Assembly: GCF_947502895.1 (NCBI RefSeq)
Contig: NZ_CANNBM010000006.1
Coordinates: 62,001 to 126,000, forward strand
Direction of reading: 5' to 3'
Length of the DNA stretch: 64,000 nt
DNA from: an uncultured Sulfitobacter sp.
GTDB taxonomy: Bacteria; Pseudomonadota; Alphaproteobacteria; Rhodobacterales; Rhodobacteraceae
Position numbers and translations under genes: made by a program. The notes below the pieces were generated by a model. That model was not told where the DNA came from and searched no databases. It saw nothing but the letters and a program-made list of their open reading frames with translations. This document shows, one piece after another, positions 52,334 through 59,808 of this stretch (position 1 is the first letter of the stretch; each line of letters opens with the position of its first letter).

Positions 52334-52681
52334 GTGTATGTAATGAGCTTTGTAGCCTGTGTGCCAAATGACCAAAAGCAGGCCTATCTGGAGCATTGCC
52401 AGATGGCGGCAGAGATTTTCAAATCCCACGGTGCGCTGCGTGTGGTTGAGCTTTGGGGGGATATGATCCCTGAGGGAGAGACGACGTCGTACCCCATGGC
52501 CGTTGCTGCCAAAGAGGGTGAAACCGTTGTGACGGGCTGGCAGGAGTGGCCAGACAAAGCGACCTGTGACGCGAATATGGAAAAAGCGATGAGCGACCCG
52601 CGGCTGGCCGAGATGGGCGAAATGCCCTTTGACGGTGCACGCATGATTTACGGCGGGTTTCAGGCCCTCGTTGACGTTTAG
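52334..52681 (+). CDS. DUF1428 family protein
   Basis: A 115-residue dimeric alpha/beta-barrel protein of the DUF1428 family. It starts with GTG (AAGGAG 8 bases upstream) and reads V-Y-V-M-S-F-V-A-C-V-P-N-D-Q-K-Q-A-Y. It keeps the family blocks V-V-E-L-W-G-D-M-I-P and W-Q-E-W-P-D-K-A-T-C-D and the C-terminal P-F-D-G-A-R-M-I-Y-G-G-F. No function is established. Its place between the two subunits of dihydropyrimidine dehydrogenase suggests a role in pyrimidine breakdown, for instance handling a reactive intermediate; that is inference. Confidence 0.85.
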   Translation: MYVMSFVACVPNDQKQAYLEHCQMAAEIFKSHGALRVVELWGDMIPEGETTSYPMAVAAKEGETVVTGWQEWPDKATCDANMEKAMSDPRLAEMGEMPFDGARMIYGGFQALVDV

Positions 52682-52692
52682 GAGCATGACAA

Positions 52693-53997
52693 ATGGCTGA
52701 TCTGACAACCGATTTTCTGGGCATTAAATCCCCCAATCCATTCTGGCTGGCCTCTGCACCGCCGACGGACAAAGAATATAACGTGCGCCGCGCATTCGAG
52801 GCAGGGTGGGGTGGCGTTGTGTGGAAAACGCTCGGCTCGGAAGGGCCGCCAGTGGTGAACGTCAATGGGCCGCGCTATGGCGTTATTCACGGGGCGGACA
52901 GGCGCGTTCTGGGCCTTAACAACATCGAATTGATTACCGACCGCGATCTGCAAACCAATCTGGACGAGATCACGCGGGTGAAGCGCGACTATCCTGACCG
53001 CGCGATGATCGTAAGCATCATGGTGCCTTGTGAGGAGCAGGCGTGGAAAGATATTCTGCCGAAGGTGGAGGCAACGGGCGCAGACGGGATCGAGCTGAAC
53101 TTTGGCTGCCCGCACGGTATGAGCGAGCGGGGTATGGGGGCGGCCGTGGGGCAGGTGCCTGAATACATCGAGATGGTGACGCGGTGGTGCAAACAGTACT
53201 ACTCCAAGCCAGTGATCGTAAAGCTGACGCCGAACATCACCGATATCCGTAAACCAGCCGAAGCAGCGCGGCGCGGCGGGGCCGATGCAGTGAGCCTGAT
53301 TAACACCATCAACTCCATCGTTTCGGTTGATCTGGACACGATGAGCCCGCATCCGAGCATTGACGGCAAGGGAACCCATGGTGGCTATTGTGGCCCCGCA
53401 GTAAAGCCGATCGCCCTGAGCATGGTATCCGAGATTGCCCGCGCGCCTGCCACTGCGGGTATGCCGATCAGCGGGATTGGCGGTGTGACCACATGGCGCG
53501 ATGCGGCGGAATATATCACTATGGGCTGTGGCAATGTGCAGGTTTGCACGGCGGCCATGACCTATGGGTTCAAAGTGGTTCAGGAGATGATCAGCGGCCT
53601 GTCCGAGTGGATGGATGAAAAGGGCCACACCTCTATTCAGGATTTCATGGGCGCGGCCGTGCCAAATACAACCGACTGGCAGTATCTGAACCTGAACTAT
53701 GTGTCCAAAGCTTCGATCAATCAGGATGATTGCATCAGTTGCGGACGGTGTTTTGCAGCCTGTGAGGATACCTCGCATCAGGCGATTGCAATGTCAGCGG
53801 ACCGCACGTTTACGGTGATCGACGAGGAGTGTGTGGCCTGCAACCTCTGCGTCGAGGTGTGCCCTGTCGAGAATTGCATCACCATGGTGCCGATGGAGGC
53901 AGGTCAGACCGACCCACGCACAGGAAAGGTTGTCGAAGAGGCATATGCCAACTGGACAATGCACCCCAACAACCCCTCCGCCACTGCGGCGGAATAG
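52693..53997 (+). CDS. preA: NAD-dependent dihydropyrimidine dehydrogenase, subunit PreA
   Basis: A 434-residue enzyme with an N-terminal FMN-binding TIM barrel (dihydroorotate-dehydrogenase-like) and a C-terminal ferredoxin part. The barrel has N-P-F-W-L-A-S-A-P-P-T, E-L-N-F-G-C-P-H and K-L-T-P-N-I-T-D. The ferredoxin has C-I-S-C-G-R-C-F-A-A-C and C-V-A-C-N-L-C-V-E-V-C-P, two [4Fe-4S] clusters. It reduces uracil/thymine to the 5,6-dihydro form. A Met-Ser-Glu-Arg-Gly loop after the C-P-H motif is normal for PreA. An AGGAG sits upstream of the ATG. The gene ends 4 bp from the convergent hypothetical gene. Confidence 0.96.
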   Translation: MADLTTDFLGIKSPNPFWLASAPPTDKEYNVRRAFEAGWGGVVWKTLGSEGPPVVNVNGPRYGVIHGADRRVLGLNNIELITDRDLQTNLDEITRVKRDYPDRAMIVSIMVPCEEQAWKDILPKVEATGADGIELNFGCPHGMSERGMGAAVGQVPEYIEMVTRWCKQYYSKPVIVKLTPNITDIRKPAEAARRGGADAVSLINTINSIVSVDLDTMSPHPSIDGKGTHGGYCGPAVKPIALSMVSEIARAPATAGMPISGIGGVTTWRDAAEYITMGCGNVQVCTAAMTYGFKVVQEMISGLSEWMDEKGHTSIQDFMGAAVPNTTDWQYLNLNYVSKASINQDDCISCGRCFAACEDTSHQAIAMSADRTFTVIDEECVACNLCVEVCPVENCITMVPMEAGQTDPRTGKVVEEAYANWTMHPNNPSATAAE

Positions 53998-54001
53998 AGT
54001 T

Positions 54002-54424
54002 CTAGAGCGGCTCTGATTTGGCCGCATAGGATGCCGCTGCCTGAAGAATCGGCGCTGTCGGCAGTGGATCGGGTGGCGCATATCGGTCAATTTCTGACTG
54101 CCGTGCTGATGCCCGCTTCGGCGTTTGAGCAGGCTGTTCCTGTTTGGACGGATCGCCGTTTGGTGTGACTTGTGCGGTGACAATCGATGTAGCCTCTGCG
54201 CGGTCTGGCGTGTCAGCGGTACCTGTGCTTGGCATGCGTTTTGACAAAAGCGCTTGTTGCTCGGAACTGCGGGCACCGCTGTCGTCTGACGCGTTGTTTC
54301 GGGTGTCTGCACTGCCACTGGCTGGCTGTATTGGTGCCACCGAAGGCTCTGTTCCAACTGCGGTTGGTGGTTGGCTCAACGGTGTTACCGTGTTCATCAG
54401 ATTGACGGGAATGTTCAACGCCAT
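54002..54424 (-). CDS. Hypothetical Pro/Ala/Ser-rich protein
   Basis: A 140-residue protein I do not recognise. It is rich in Pro, Ala, Ser, Thr and Gln with little hydrophobic content, so most of it is probably disordered. It has no signal peptide, membrane helix or Cys. A more structured end (residues 108-140) contains S-E-I-D-R-Y-A-P-P-D-P-L-P and a short helix A-A-A-S-Y-A-A-K. It lies downstream of the RutR-like gene on the same strand, 94 bp away. Codon use looks like that of real genes, so I keep it at moderate confidence. A similar composition occurs in some flagellar-associated small proteins, but nothing supports that here. Confidence 0.55.
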   Translation of the reverse strand: MALNIPVNLMNTVTPLSQPPTAVGTEPSVAPIQPASGSADTRNNASDDSGARSSEQQALLSKRMPSTGTADTPDRAEATSIVTAQVTPNGDPSKQEQPAQTPKRASARQSEIDRYAPPDPLPTAPILQAAASYAAKSEPL

Positions 54425-54518
54425 GGTCTGCCCCTTTGTTGCAAAAGAAGCCCGCCACCCGATGCCGATTTTGGGTGGAACATCCTAACAACACGTTAAT
54501 CCGGCGCTTGTTTATGAC

Positions 54519-55142
54519 CTAATGGTTAACGGGTTGCAGTAGCTTGCGGAACATCTGTTCTAGATGTTTATGTGCTGCCGCTGCCGGATCTTCGTCATCC
54601 AGTAGAACCGAGATTTGTACTTTGAAATCAGCATAATGCTGTGTGCTGGACCAGATGGAAAAGATCAGGTGCGTGGGATCAACGGGTGCCAGCCTGCCTT
54701 CGTCGATCCAGTCCTGAATGGCTTTGCATTTAAGGTTGAAGAGAGGGCGCAGTTCATCCCGCAGATGTAGCGCCATGTGGGGCGCGCCTTGCAACATCTC
54801 CCCTGCAAAGAGCCTGCTTTCAGCAGGCAATTCCAGCGCCATGTCGAGTTTCAGACGCACATACCCCAACAGCTCTTCCACAGGATCGCCATCGGGGTCC
54901 AGCTCGATCAGGGGATCTAGCCATGTCTCCAAAAGCTGACTGAGCAAGGTCACGTAAATTTCGGTCTTGCCGTCAAAGTAGTAAAGTAGGTTGGGTTTGC
55001 TGAGACCCGCGCCTTTTGCAATCGCGTCGAGCGTGGCACCGCCATAGCCGTCACGAGAGAAAACTTCGAGGGCTGCATCAAGGATCAGCCTGCGGTTGCG
55101 CATCTGGATGCGGCTGGGTTTTTTGTCTGGTGTCTCGGTCAC
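54519..55142 (-). CDS. rutR: RutR-like TetR family regulator of pyrimidine catabolism
   Basis: A 207-residue TetR protein. The DNA-binding part is I-L-D-A-A-L-E-V-F, G-G-A-T-L-D-A-I-A-K-G-A-G-L-S-K-P-N-L-L-Y-Y-F. The C-terminal YcdC/RutR ligand domain has the family features R-L-F-A-G-E-M-L-Q-G-A-P, L-A-P-V-D-P-T-H-L-I-F and I-W-S-S-T-Q-H-Y-A-D-F. E. coli RutR binds uracil/thymine and releases DNA. The start is a GTG (55142), which gives the usual basic N-terminal arm. It is divergent from the amidohydrolase gene, and a near-consensus operator lies between them. Confidence 0.88.
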   Translation of the reverse strand: MTETPDKKPSRIQMRNRRLILDAALEVFSRDGYGGATLDAIAKGAGLSKPNLLYYFDGKTEIYVTLLSQLLETWLDPLIELDPDGDPVEELLGYVRLKLDMALELPAESRLFAGEMLQGAPHMALHLRDELRPLFNLKCKAIQDWIDEGRLAPVDPTHLIFSIWSSTQHYADFKVQISVLLDDEDPAAAAHKHLEQMFRKLLQPVNH

Positions 55143-55244
55143 GGGGGTCTCGCTGCGTGCTGTGAAATCGGGCAGTTTTGGAAAAGCGACTGCGGTTAGT
55201 CTAAAGCAGTTCTTGACAGACAGGAAGGCAGGGGCAATCGTTGC

Positions 55245-55260
55245 TTGACCAATTGGTAAA
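55245..55260. promoter_or_regulatory. RutR-type operator between rutR and the amidohydrolase gene
   Basis: TTGACCAATTGGTAAA, one mismatch (A for C near the end) from the RutR consensus TTGACCANNTGGTCAA at fixed positions. It lies 47 bp upstream of the amidohydrolase ATG and about 100 bp from the rutR start. A candidate -35 TTGACA at 55213-55218 with a poor -10 (AATCGT, 55236-55241) just before it would place the operator at the transcription start, where a repressor would act. Confidence 0.8.
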
Positions 55261-55307
55261 AATTTGGCCGCTTGATCCGGCCGGATGACAGCAAAAGGAG
55301 CCAGCCG

Positions 55308-56573
55308 ATGCCAGCGCCAAATTCTCCGGTCCCAGGACAAAACCTTAAAATTGATCCTGATCGTTTGTGGGACAGCCTGATGGAAATGGCGCAGATTGGT
55401 CCGGGTGTGGCGGGTGGTAATAACCGCCAGACGCTGACCGATGCGGACGCCGAAGGCCGCGCGCTGTTTCAGCGCTGGTGTGAGGACGCGGGCTGCACCA
55501 TGGGGCTTGACCAGATGGGGAACATGTTTGCGCGCCGTGAAGGCACCGATGCGGATGCGTTGCCAGTCTATGTCGGCAGTCATCTTGATACCCAGCCAAC
55601 AGGTGGCAAATATGACGGTGTGCTGGGCGTTCTTGGCGGTTTGGAAATTTTGCGCACGCTCAATGATCTGGGCATTCAGACCAGACACCCTATCGTGGTG
55701 ACCAATTTCACCAACGAAGAAGGCACGCGTTATGCGCCTGCTATGCTTTCCTCAGGGGTTTTTGCAGGCGTGCATACGCAGGACTGGGCCTACGAGAAAG
55801 TAGACGCCGAAGGAAAGAGCTTTGGCGATGAGTTGAAGCGGATCGGCTGGCGTGGAGATGAGGAAACGGGCGCGCGCAAGATGCATGCCTTCTTTGAGCT
55901 GCACATCGAGCAGGGGCCGATTTTGGAGGCCGAGGGCCGCGATATTGGCGTGGTGACGCACGGCCAAGGCCTGTCGTGGACGCAAGTGACGGTGACGGGC
56001 AAGGATGCGCATACAGGCTCGACCCCGATGCCGTTGCGGCGCAATGCAGGTTTGGGGATGGCCCGGATATTGGAAAAGGTTGAGGAGATCGCGTTGAGCC
56101 ACGCGCCCCATGCGGTGGGTGCGGCGGGGCATATCGATGTCTATCCTAACTCGCGCAATGTGATCCCTGGTCGGGTGGTGTTTACAGTTGATTTCCGTTC
56201 GCCGGAGTTAAGCGTGATCGAGGATATGGAGGCGCGGCTACGCGTTGAGGGGCAAGCGGTTGCCGATGCGATGGGGCTGGAGATTGAGTTCGAAAAGGTG
56301 GGCGGGTTTGATCCTGTCGCCTTTGATGAAGGCTGTGTCACTGCTGTGCGCAATGCGGCGGAGCGGTTGGGCTATTCGCACATGAACTTGATTTCGGGCG
56401 CGGGGCATGATGCGTGCTGGATCAACCGCGTGGCGCCGACGGCGATGGTGATGTGTCCTTGTGTGGATGGGCTGTCGCACAATGAGGCGGAAGAGATCAC
56501 CAAGGAATGGGCCATGGCGGGGGCGGATGTGTTGATGCATGCGGTTGTGGAGACGGCGGAGATTGTGGGGTGA
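55308..56573 (+). CDS. Zn-dependent amidohydrolase, probable N-carbamoyl-beta-alanine hydrolase (beta-ureidopropionase)
   Basis: A 421-residue M20-type amidase of the HyuC/AllC/PydC family. Two-metal ligands are in G-S-H-L-D-T-Q, K-Y-D-G-V-L-G, N-E-E-G-T-R-Y-A-P, E-L-H-I-E-Q-G and S-G-A-G-H-D-A. The dimerisation part includes K-D-A-H-T-G-S-T-P-M. Family members cut N-carbamoyl amino acids or allantoate. With hydA and preTA present, the expected reaction is N-carbamoyl-beta-alanine to beta-alanine, CO2 and ammonia. AAAAGGAG is 7 bases upstream of the ATG. Its stop overlaps the GTG of the XRE gene (GTGA). Allantoate or L-carbamoylase activity remains an alternative. Confidence 0.88.
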   Translation: MPAPNSPVPGQNLKIDPDRLWDSLMEMAQIGPGVAGGNNRQTLTDADAEGRALFQRWCEDAGCTMGLDQMGNMFARREGTDADALPVYVGSHLDTQPTGGKYDGVLGVLGGLEILRTLNDLGIQTRHPIVVTNFTNEEGTRYAPAMLSSGVFAGVHTQDWAYEKVDAEGKSFGDELKRIGWRGDEETGARKMHAFFELHIEQGPILEAEGRDIGVVTHGQGLSWTQVTVTGKDAHTGSTPMPLRRNAGLGMARILEKVEEIALSHAPHAVGAAGHIDVYPNSRNVIPGRVVFTVDFRSPELSVIEDMEARLRVEGQAVADAMGLEIEFEKVGGFDPVAFDEGCVTAVRNAAERLGYSHMNLISGAGHDACWINRVAPTAMVMCPCVDGLSHNEAEEITKEWAMAGADVLMHAVVETAEIVG

Positions 56574-56905
56574 GTGGTGAGGCCGTTCGTAGTCGAAGGA
56601 AAAAACTAAATTTGTCGCAAGAGGAATTAAGCGAGAAGGCCGGAATTTCGCGCCCTTATTTGAGTCAAATTGAAAGTGGGACGAGGCCCGGAAGCGTGAG
56701 CGTGCTGGAGAAGATAGCGGGAGCCCTTGGCATAGAGGTGAAAGAATTTTTTTCTACGCCCGGATTGTCTCAGCCTGAACTAGAAGAGACAGAAATTGAG
56801 CTTTTGATAGCTTTTGCTAAGCTTGACGAAATCGACAGGAACTCAGTACTTCAGCATGCTAAGGCACTTGCGCAAGTTACGGAAATGAAAGGTATTCTAT
56901 CATGA
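56570..56905 (+). CDS. XRE-family HTH regulator, AT-richer, embedded in the pyrimidine operon
   Basis: A 111-residue protein. The cro/C1-type HTH covers residues 5-60: V-R-S-R-R-K-K-L-N-L-S-Q-E-E-L-S-E-K-A-G-I and Y-L-S-Q-I-E-S-G. A helical tail (residues 70-111) probably dimerises. The DNA is visibly richer in A and T than the flanking amidohydrolase and hydA genes, with codons such as AAA, TTG, AGG and AGT. The GTG start overlaps the amidohydrolase stop by 4 bp, and the stop overlaps the hydA start by 4 bp (ATGA). It therefore fits exactly between two operon genes. It looks like transferred DNA; its targets are unknown. Confidence 0.85.
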   Translation: MSGEAVRSRRKKLNLSQEELSEKAGISRPYLSQIESGTRPGSVSVLEKIAGALGIEVKEFFSTPGLSQPELEETEIELLIAFAKLDEIDRNSVLQHAKALAQVTEMKGILS

Positions 56906-58362
56906 CCAAAGTAATCAAAGGCGGCACGGTCGTCACGGCGGACCGGACTTGGAAAGCGGATATTCTGATCGAGGGCGAGAAGATCGTTCGCATTGGCGAG
57001 GACCTCAAGGGTGACGAGTATATCGATGCGGAGGGGGCCTATGTGATCCCCGGCGGGATTGATCCGCATACGCATCTGGAGATGCCGTTTATGGGGACCA
57101 CGGCGGCGGAGACGTTCGAGAGCGGGACGTGGGCGGCGGCCTGTGGCGGGACCACGATGGTGGTGGATTTCTGTTTGCCGGGGGCGGACGGGGATTTGAA
57201 AAATGCGATTAACGAGTGGCACCGTAAGTCAGCGCCACAGATTTGTTCGGACGTGGGATACCACATGGCGATCACGGGCTGGGACGAGAATGTGTTCAAT
57301 GGCATGAAAGATGCGATTGATATGGGCGTGAATTCGTTCAAGCATTTCATGGCCTATAAGGGCGCATTGATGATCGAGGACGACGAGATGTTCGCCTCGT
57401 TCAAGCGTTGTGCAGAGCTGGGTGCGCTGCCGATGGTGCATGCAGAGAACGGCGATCTGGTTGCGGAATTGCAGCAGAAGTATTTTGACGAGGGGATCAC
57501 GGGGCCTGAGGGGCATGCCTATTCCCGCCCGCCTGAATTGGAGGGCGAAGCGGCCAACCGTGCGATCACGATTGCGGATACGGCGGGTGTGCCTTTGTAT
57601 ATCGTGCATGTGTCGTGTGAGCAGACGCATGAGGCCATTCGCCGTGCGCGGCAAAAGGGGATGCGGGTGTATGGCGAGCCGCTGATCCAGTTTTTGACCT
57701 TGGATGAGTCCGAGTATTTCAACAAGGATTGGGACCATGCCGCGCGGCGTGTGATGTCACCGCCGTTCCGCTCCAAGGACCATCAGGACAGCCTTTGGGC
57801 TGGTTTGCAGGCAGGATCGTTGCAAGTGGTTGCGACGGATCATGCGGCGTTCAGCACCGAGCAGAAGCGTGCGGGACGTGACGACTTCAGGATCATCCCG
57901 AACGGGTCGAACGGGCTGGAAGAACGCTTGGCCGTTCTGTGGACCGAAGGGGTTGAGACGGGGCGTTTGACGATGAACGAGTTTGTTGCTGCGACCAGCA
58001 CAAACGTGGCGAAGATTTTGAACATCTACCCGCGCAAAGGGGCGCTGGTGGAAGGGGCTGATGCGGATATTGTGGTGTGGGATCCGAAGATTACCAAGAC
58101 GATCTCGCCTGCGAACCACCATTCGGTTCTGGATTATAATGTCTTTGAAGGGTTCGAGGTGCGCGCGCAGAGCCGCTTTACCCTGAGCCGTGGGGAAGTG
58201 ATCTGGGCTTGGGGGCAGAACTCGCAGCCCAGCCCTGGGCGGGGGCGGTTTATCCCGCGACCAGCGTTCCCGAGTGCGAATGTGGCGCTGAGCAAGTGGA
58301 AAGAGCTGAATTCGCCCAAGATGATCAAGCGGGATCCGTTGAATATTCCGGCGGGGATTTGA
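56902..58362 (+). CDS. hydA: Dihydropyrimidinase (D-hydantoinase family)
   Basis: A 486-residue amidohydrolase-superfamily enzyme that opens dihydrouracil/dihydrothymine to N-carbamoyl-beta-amino acids. The two-metal site is built from D-P-H-T-H (Asp-Pro-His-Thr-His), the carboxylated Lys in F-K-H-F-M-A-Y-K-G, V-H-A-E-N-G, I-V-H-V-S-C-E and the catalytic Asp in A-T-D-H-A-A-F. Length is usual. It starts within the XRE gene's stop (ATGA) and is followed directly by the nuclease-like gene. D-hydantoinase or other cyclic-amidase activity is a lesser possibility; context favours dihydropyrimidinase. Confidence 0.94.
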   Translation: MTKVIKGGTVVTADRTWKADILIEGEKIVRIGEDLKGDEYIDAEGAYVIPGGIDPHTHLEMPFMGTTAAETFESGTWAAACGGTTMVVDFCLPGADGDLKNAINEWHRKSAPQICSDVGYHMAITGWDENVFNGMKDAIDMGVNSFKHFMAYKGALMIEDDEMFASFKRCAELGALPMVHAENGDLVAELQQKYFDEGITGPEGHAYSRPPELEGEAANRAITIADTAGVPLYIVHVSCEQTHEAIRRARQKGMRVYGEPLIQFLTLDESEYFNKDWDHAARRVMSPPFRSKDHQDSLWAGLQAGSLQVVATDHAAFSTEQKRAGRDDFRIIPNGSNGLEERLAVLWTEGVETGRLTMNEFVAATSTNVAKILNIYPRKGALVEGADADIVVWDPKITKTISPANHHSVLDYNVFEGFEVRAQSRFTLSRGEVIWAWGQNSQPSPGRGRFIPRPAFPSANVALSKWKELNSPKMIKRDPLNIPAGI

Positions 58363-58911
58363 GTGGCAACATATTCGGATAAAGCTCAACCGTTTCTTGA
58401 TCTCATTGCCGCCTATGTTTTCAACGATAGAGCCTTCCGAGACTGGTTGGTTCAAGGCACATCAAGTGAACAAGGCTACGAAGGCTCAACTCCTTTGATA
58501 GAAGAACAGAAACGGACGCGTTGGGTGCATAAGCCTACAAAGCAACCGTTCTGGGCGAATTACTGGTGTGGTAGGGATCGCGATTGTACCTGTCGAATTG
58601 AGGGAAGTAAGGGATTAGAGTCGGATGCGATCTTTTTTCTGCGAAATGACGCGGGTAGAACTTTGGCAATACACGTCGAATTCAAGCATCCAAATGAGGC
58701 ATTCAGCTTTGGTCAACCTGAAGCATATCCCCTTCGCGCGGAGTGTTTTGCGCAAACGCATTCAGCGCGGAGAACTTTGAATGCACATGAGGATTGGATG
58801 ACCGTGCTATTTTGTGGAGATGAAGCCTTGGATGATCCACGCTTAAAGTGCTTTGATCGTGTGATAACACATGTGCAGGCTGCAAATAAAATTGTGGAAT
58901 GGCCACAATGA
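58363..58911 (+). CDS. AT-richer orphan with PD-(D/E)XK nuclease-like features
   Basis: A 182-residue protein I do not recognise by name. It has E86 and D88 (L-E-S-D-A-I-F-F), then a strand H-V-E-F-K-H-P with E106-x-K108, then Q118-x-x-x-Y122 (G-Q-P-E-A-Y). Asp, Glu-x-Lys and Q-x-x-x-Y in that order are the pattern of PD-(D/E)XK nucleases of the RecB type. Four Cys (residues 69, 75, 77, 128) could bind metal. The DNA is clearly more AT-rich than its neighbours. The GTG start is the codon right after the hydA stop, and the stop overlaps the ABC ATPase ATG by 4 bp. A nuclease function is inference. Confidence 0.7.
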   Translation: MATYSDKAQPFLDLIAAYVFNDRAFRDWLVQGTSSEQGYEGSTPLIEEQKRTRWVHKPTKQPFWANYWCGRDRDCTCRIEGSKGLESDAIFFLRNDAGRTLAIHVEFKHPNEAFSFGQPEAYPLRAECFAQTHSARRTLNAHEDWMTVLFCGDEALDDPRLKCFDRVITHVQAANKIVEWPQ

Positions 58912-59681
58912 CAGTTATTAGCGCCAAAAATCTCGACCTAACCTTCGAGACAAATGACGGCCCTGTCCATGCGCTCAAGGGTGTTGATCTGGACATCAAG
59001 CAGGGGGATTTCGTCAGTTTTATCGGGCCTTCGGGCTGTGGGAAGACGACTTTTCTGCGGGTGATGGCGGATTTGGAGCAGCCTACGGGGGGGGAGATTA
59101 CCGTGAATGGGGTGTCTCCGCGTGCGGCGCGTGAGGCGCGGGCTTATGGGTATGTGTTTCAGGCGGCGGGGTTGTATCCTTGGCGCACGATTGGCGGAAA
59201 TATTCGCCTGCCGTTGGAGATTATGGGCGTTCCGAAAGCAGAGCAGGCGGAGCGGGTGAGCCGTGTACTGGAATTGGTCGAGCTGAGCGGGTTCGAGAAC
59301 AAGTTTCCATGGCAGTTGAGTGGCGGGATGCAGCAGCGGGCGAGTATTGCGCGGGCGCTAAGCTTTAACGCTGATTTGCTGCTCATGGATGAGCCTTTTG
59401 GCGCATTGGACGAGATTGTGCGCGACCATTTAAACGAACAGTTGCTGCATTTGTGGGAGCGGACAGGCAAGACGATTGCCTTTGTCACACACTCGATCCC
59501 CGAGGCGGTGTATTTAAGTACAAAAATTGTGGTGATGAGCCCGAGGCCCGGGCGGATCACGGATGTGATCGAGAGCACGTTGCCAAAGGAGCGGCCATTA
59601 GAGATACGCGAAAGCGCTGAGTTTCTCGCGATTGCGCACCGCGTCCGTGAGGGGTTGCGTGCGGGGCATGCAGATGAGTGA
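58908..59681 (+). CDS. ABC transporter ATP-binding protein (probable pyrimidine importer)
   Basis: A 257-residue SsuB/TauB/ThiZ-type ATPase. Walker A is G-P-S-G-C-G-K-T-T, the signature L-S-G-G-M-Q-Q-R-A-S-I-A-R, Walker B L-L-M-D-E-P-F-G-A-L-D, and the switch His in F-V-T-H-S-I. It matches importers that work with NMT1/THI5-type binding proteins. The operon with hydA and the amidohydrolase suggests uptake of uracil, thymine, a nucleobase precursor or dihydropyrimidine. The ATG at 58908 overlaps the stop of the nuclease-like gene; the upstream ATG at 58899 would overlap more. Confidence 0.93.
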   Translation: MTVISAKNLDLTFETNDGPVHALKGVDLDIKQGDFVSFIGPSGCGKTTFLRVMADLEQPTGGEITVNGVSPRAAREARAYGYVFQAAGLYPWRTIGGNIRLPLEIMGVPKAEQAERVSRVLELVELSGFENKFPWQLSGGMQQRASIARALSFNADLLLMDEPFGALDEIVRDHLNEQLLHLWERTGKTIAFVTHSIPEAVYLSTKIVVMSPRPGRITDVIESTLPKERPLEIRESAEFLAIAHRVREGLRAGHADE

Positions 59682-59808
59682 CGTCGTGCGACACGCGCGT
59701 TCCGCGGCGTCCCGCCCACCGTCCCGTTCGAGGATGATCGCGGTGCGTGCATTGGGGGCGTCTGTGGGATCGACTTTGCATGGAAGAATGAAGGAGGGGT
59801 GCGCGTGA
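59674..59808 (+). CDS. Possible 44-residue small protein bridging the ATPase and permease genes
   Basis: An open frame of 44 codons starting with ATG eight bases before the ATPase stop and ending TGA inside GTGA, whose GTG is the best start of the next permease gene. The reading would be basic, Arg/Ser-rich at first (M-S-D-V-V-R-H-A-R-S) with no clear domain. The double overlap fits this operon's coupling style, which is why I list it. The codon content is ordinary for high-GC sequence, so chance is quite possible. Confidence 0.3.
   Translation: MSDVVRHARSAASRPPSRSRMIAVRALGASVGSTLHGRMKEGCA

Noticed and set aside
54519..54530. TTAACCAT on the minus strand as a CtrA site for the hypothetical gene at 54424
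   Set aside because: It falls within the last codons and stop of rutR, about 100 bp from the next start; a single half-site here is weak evidence.
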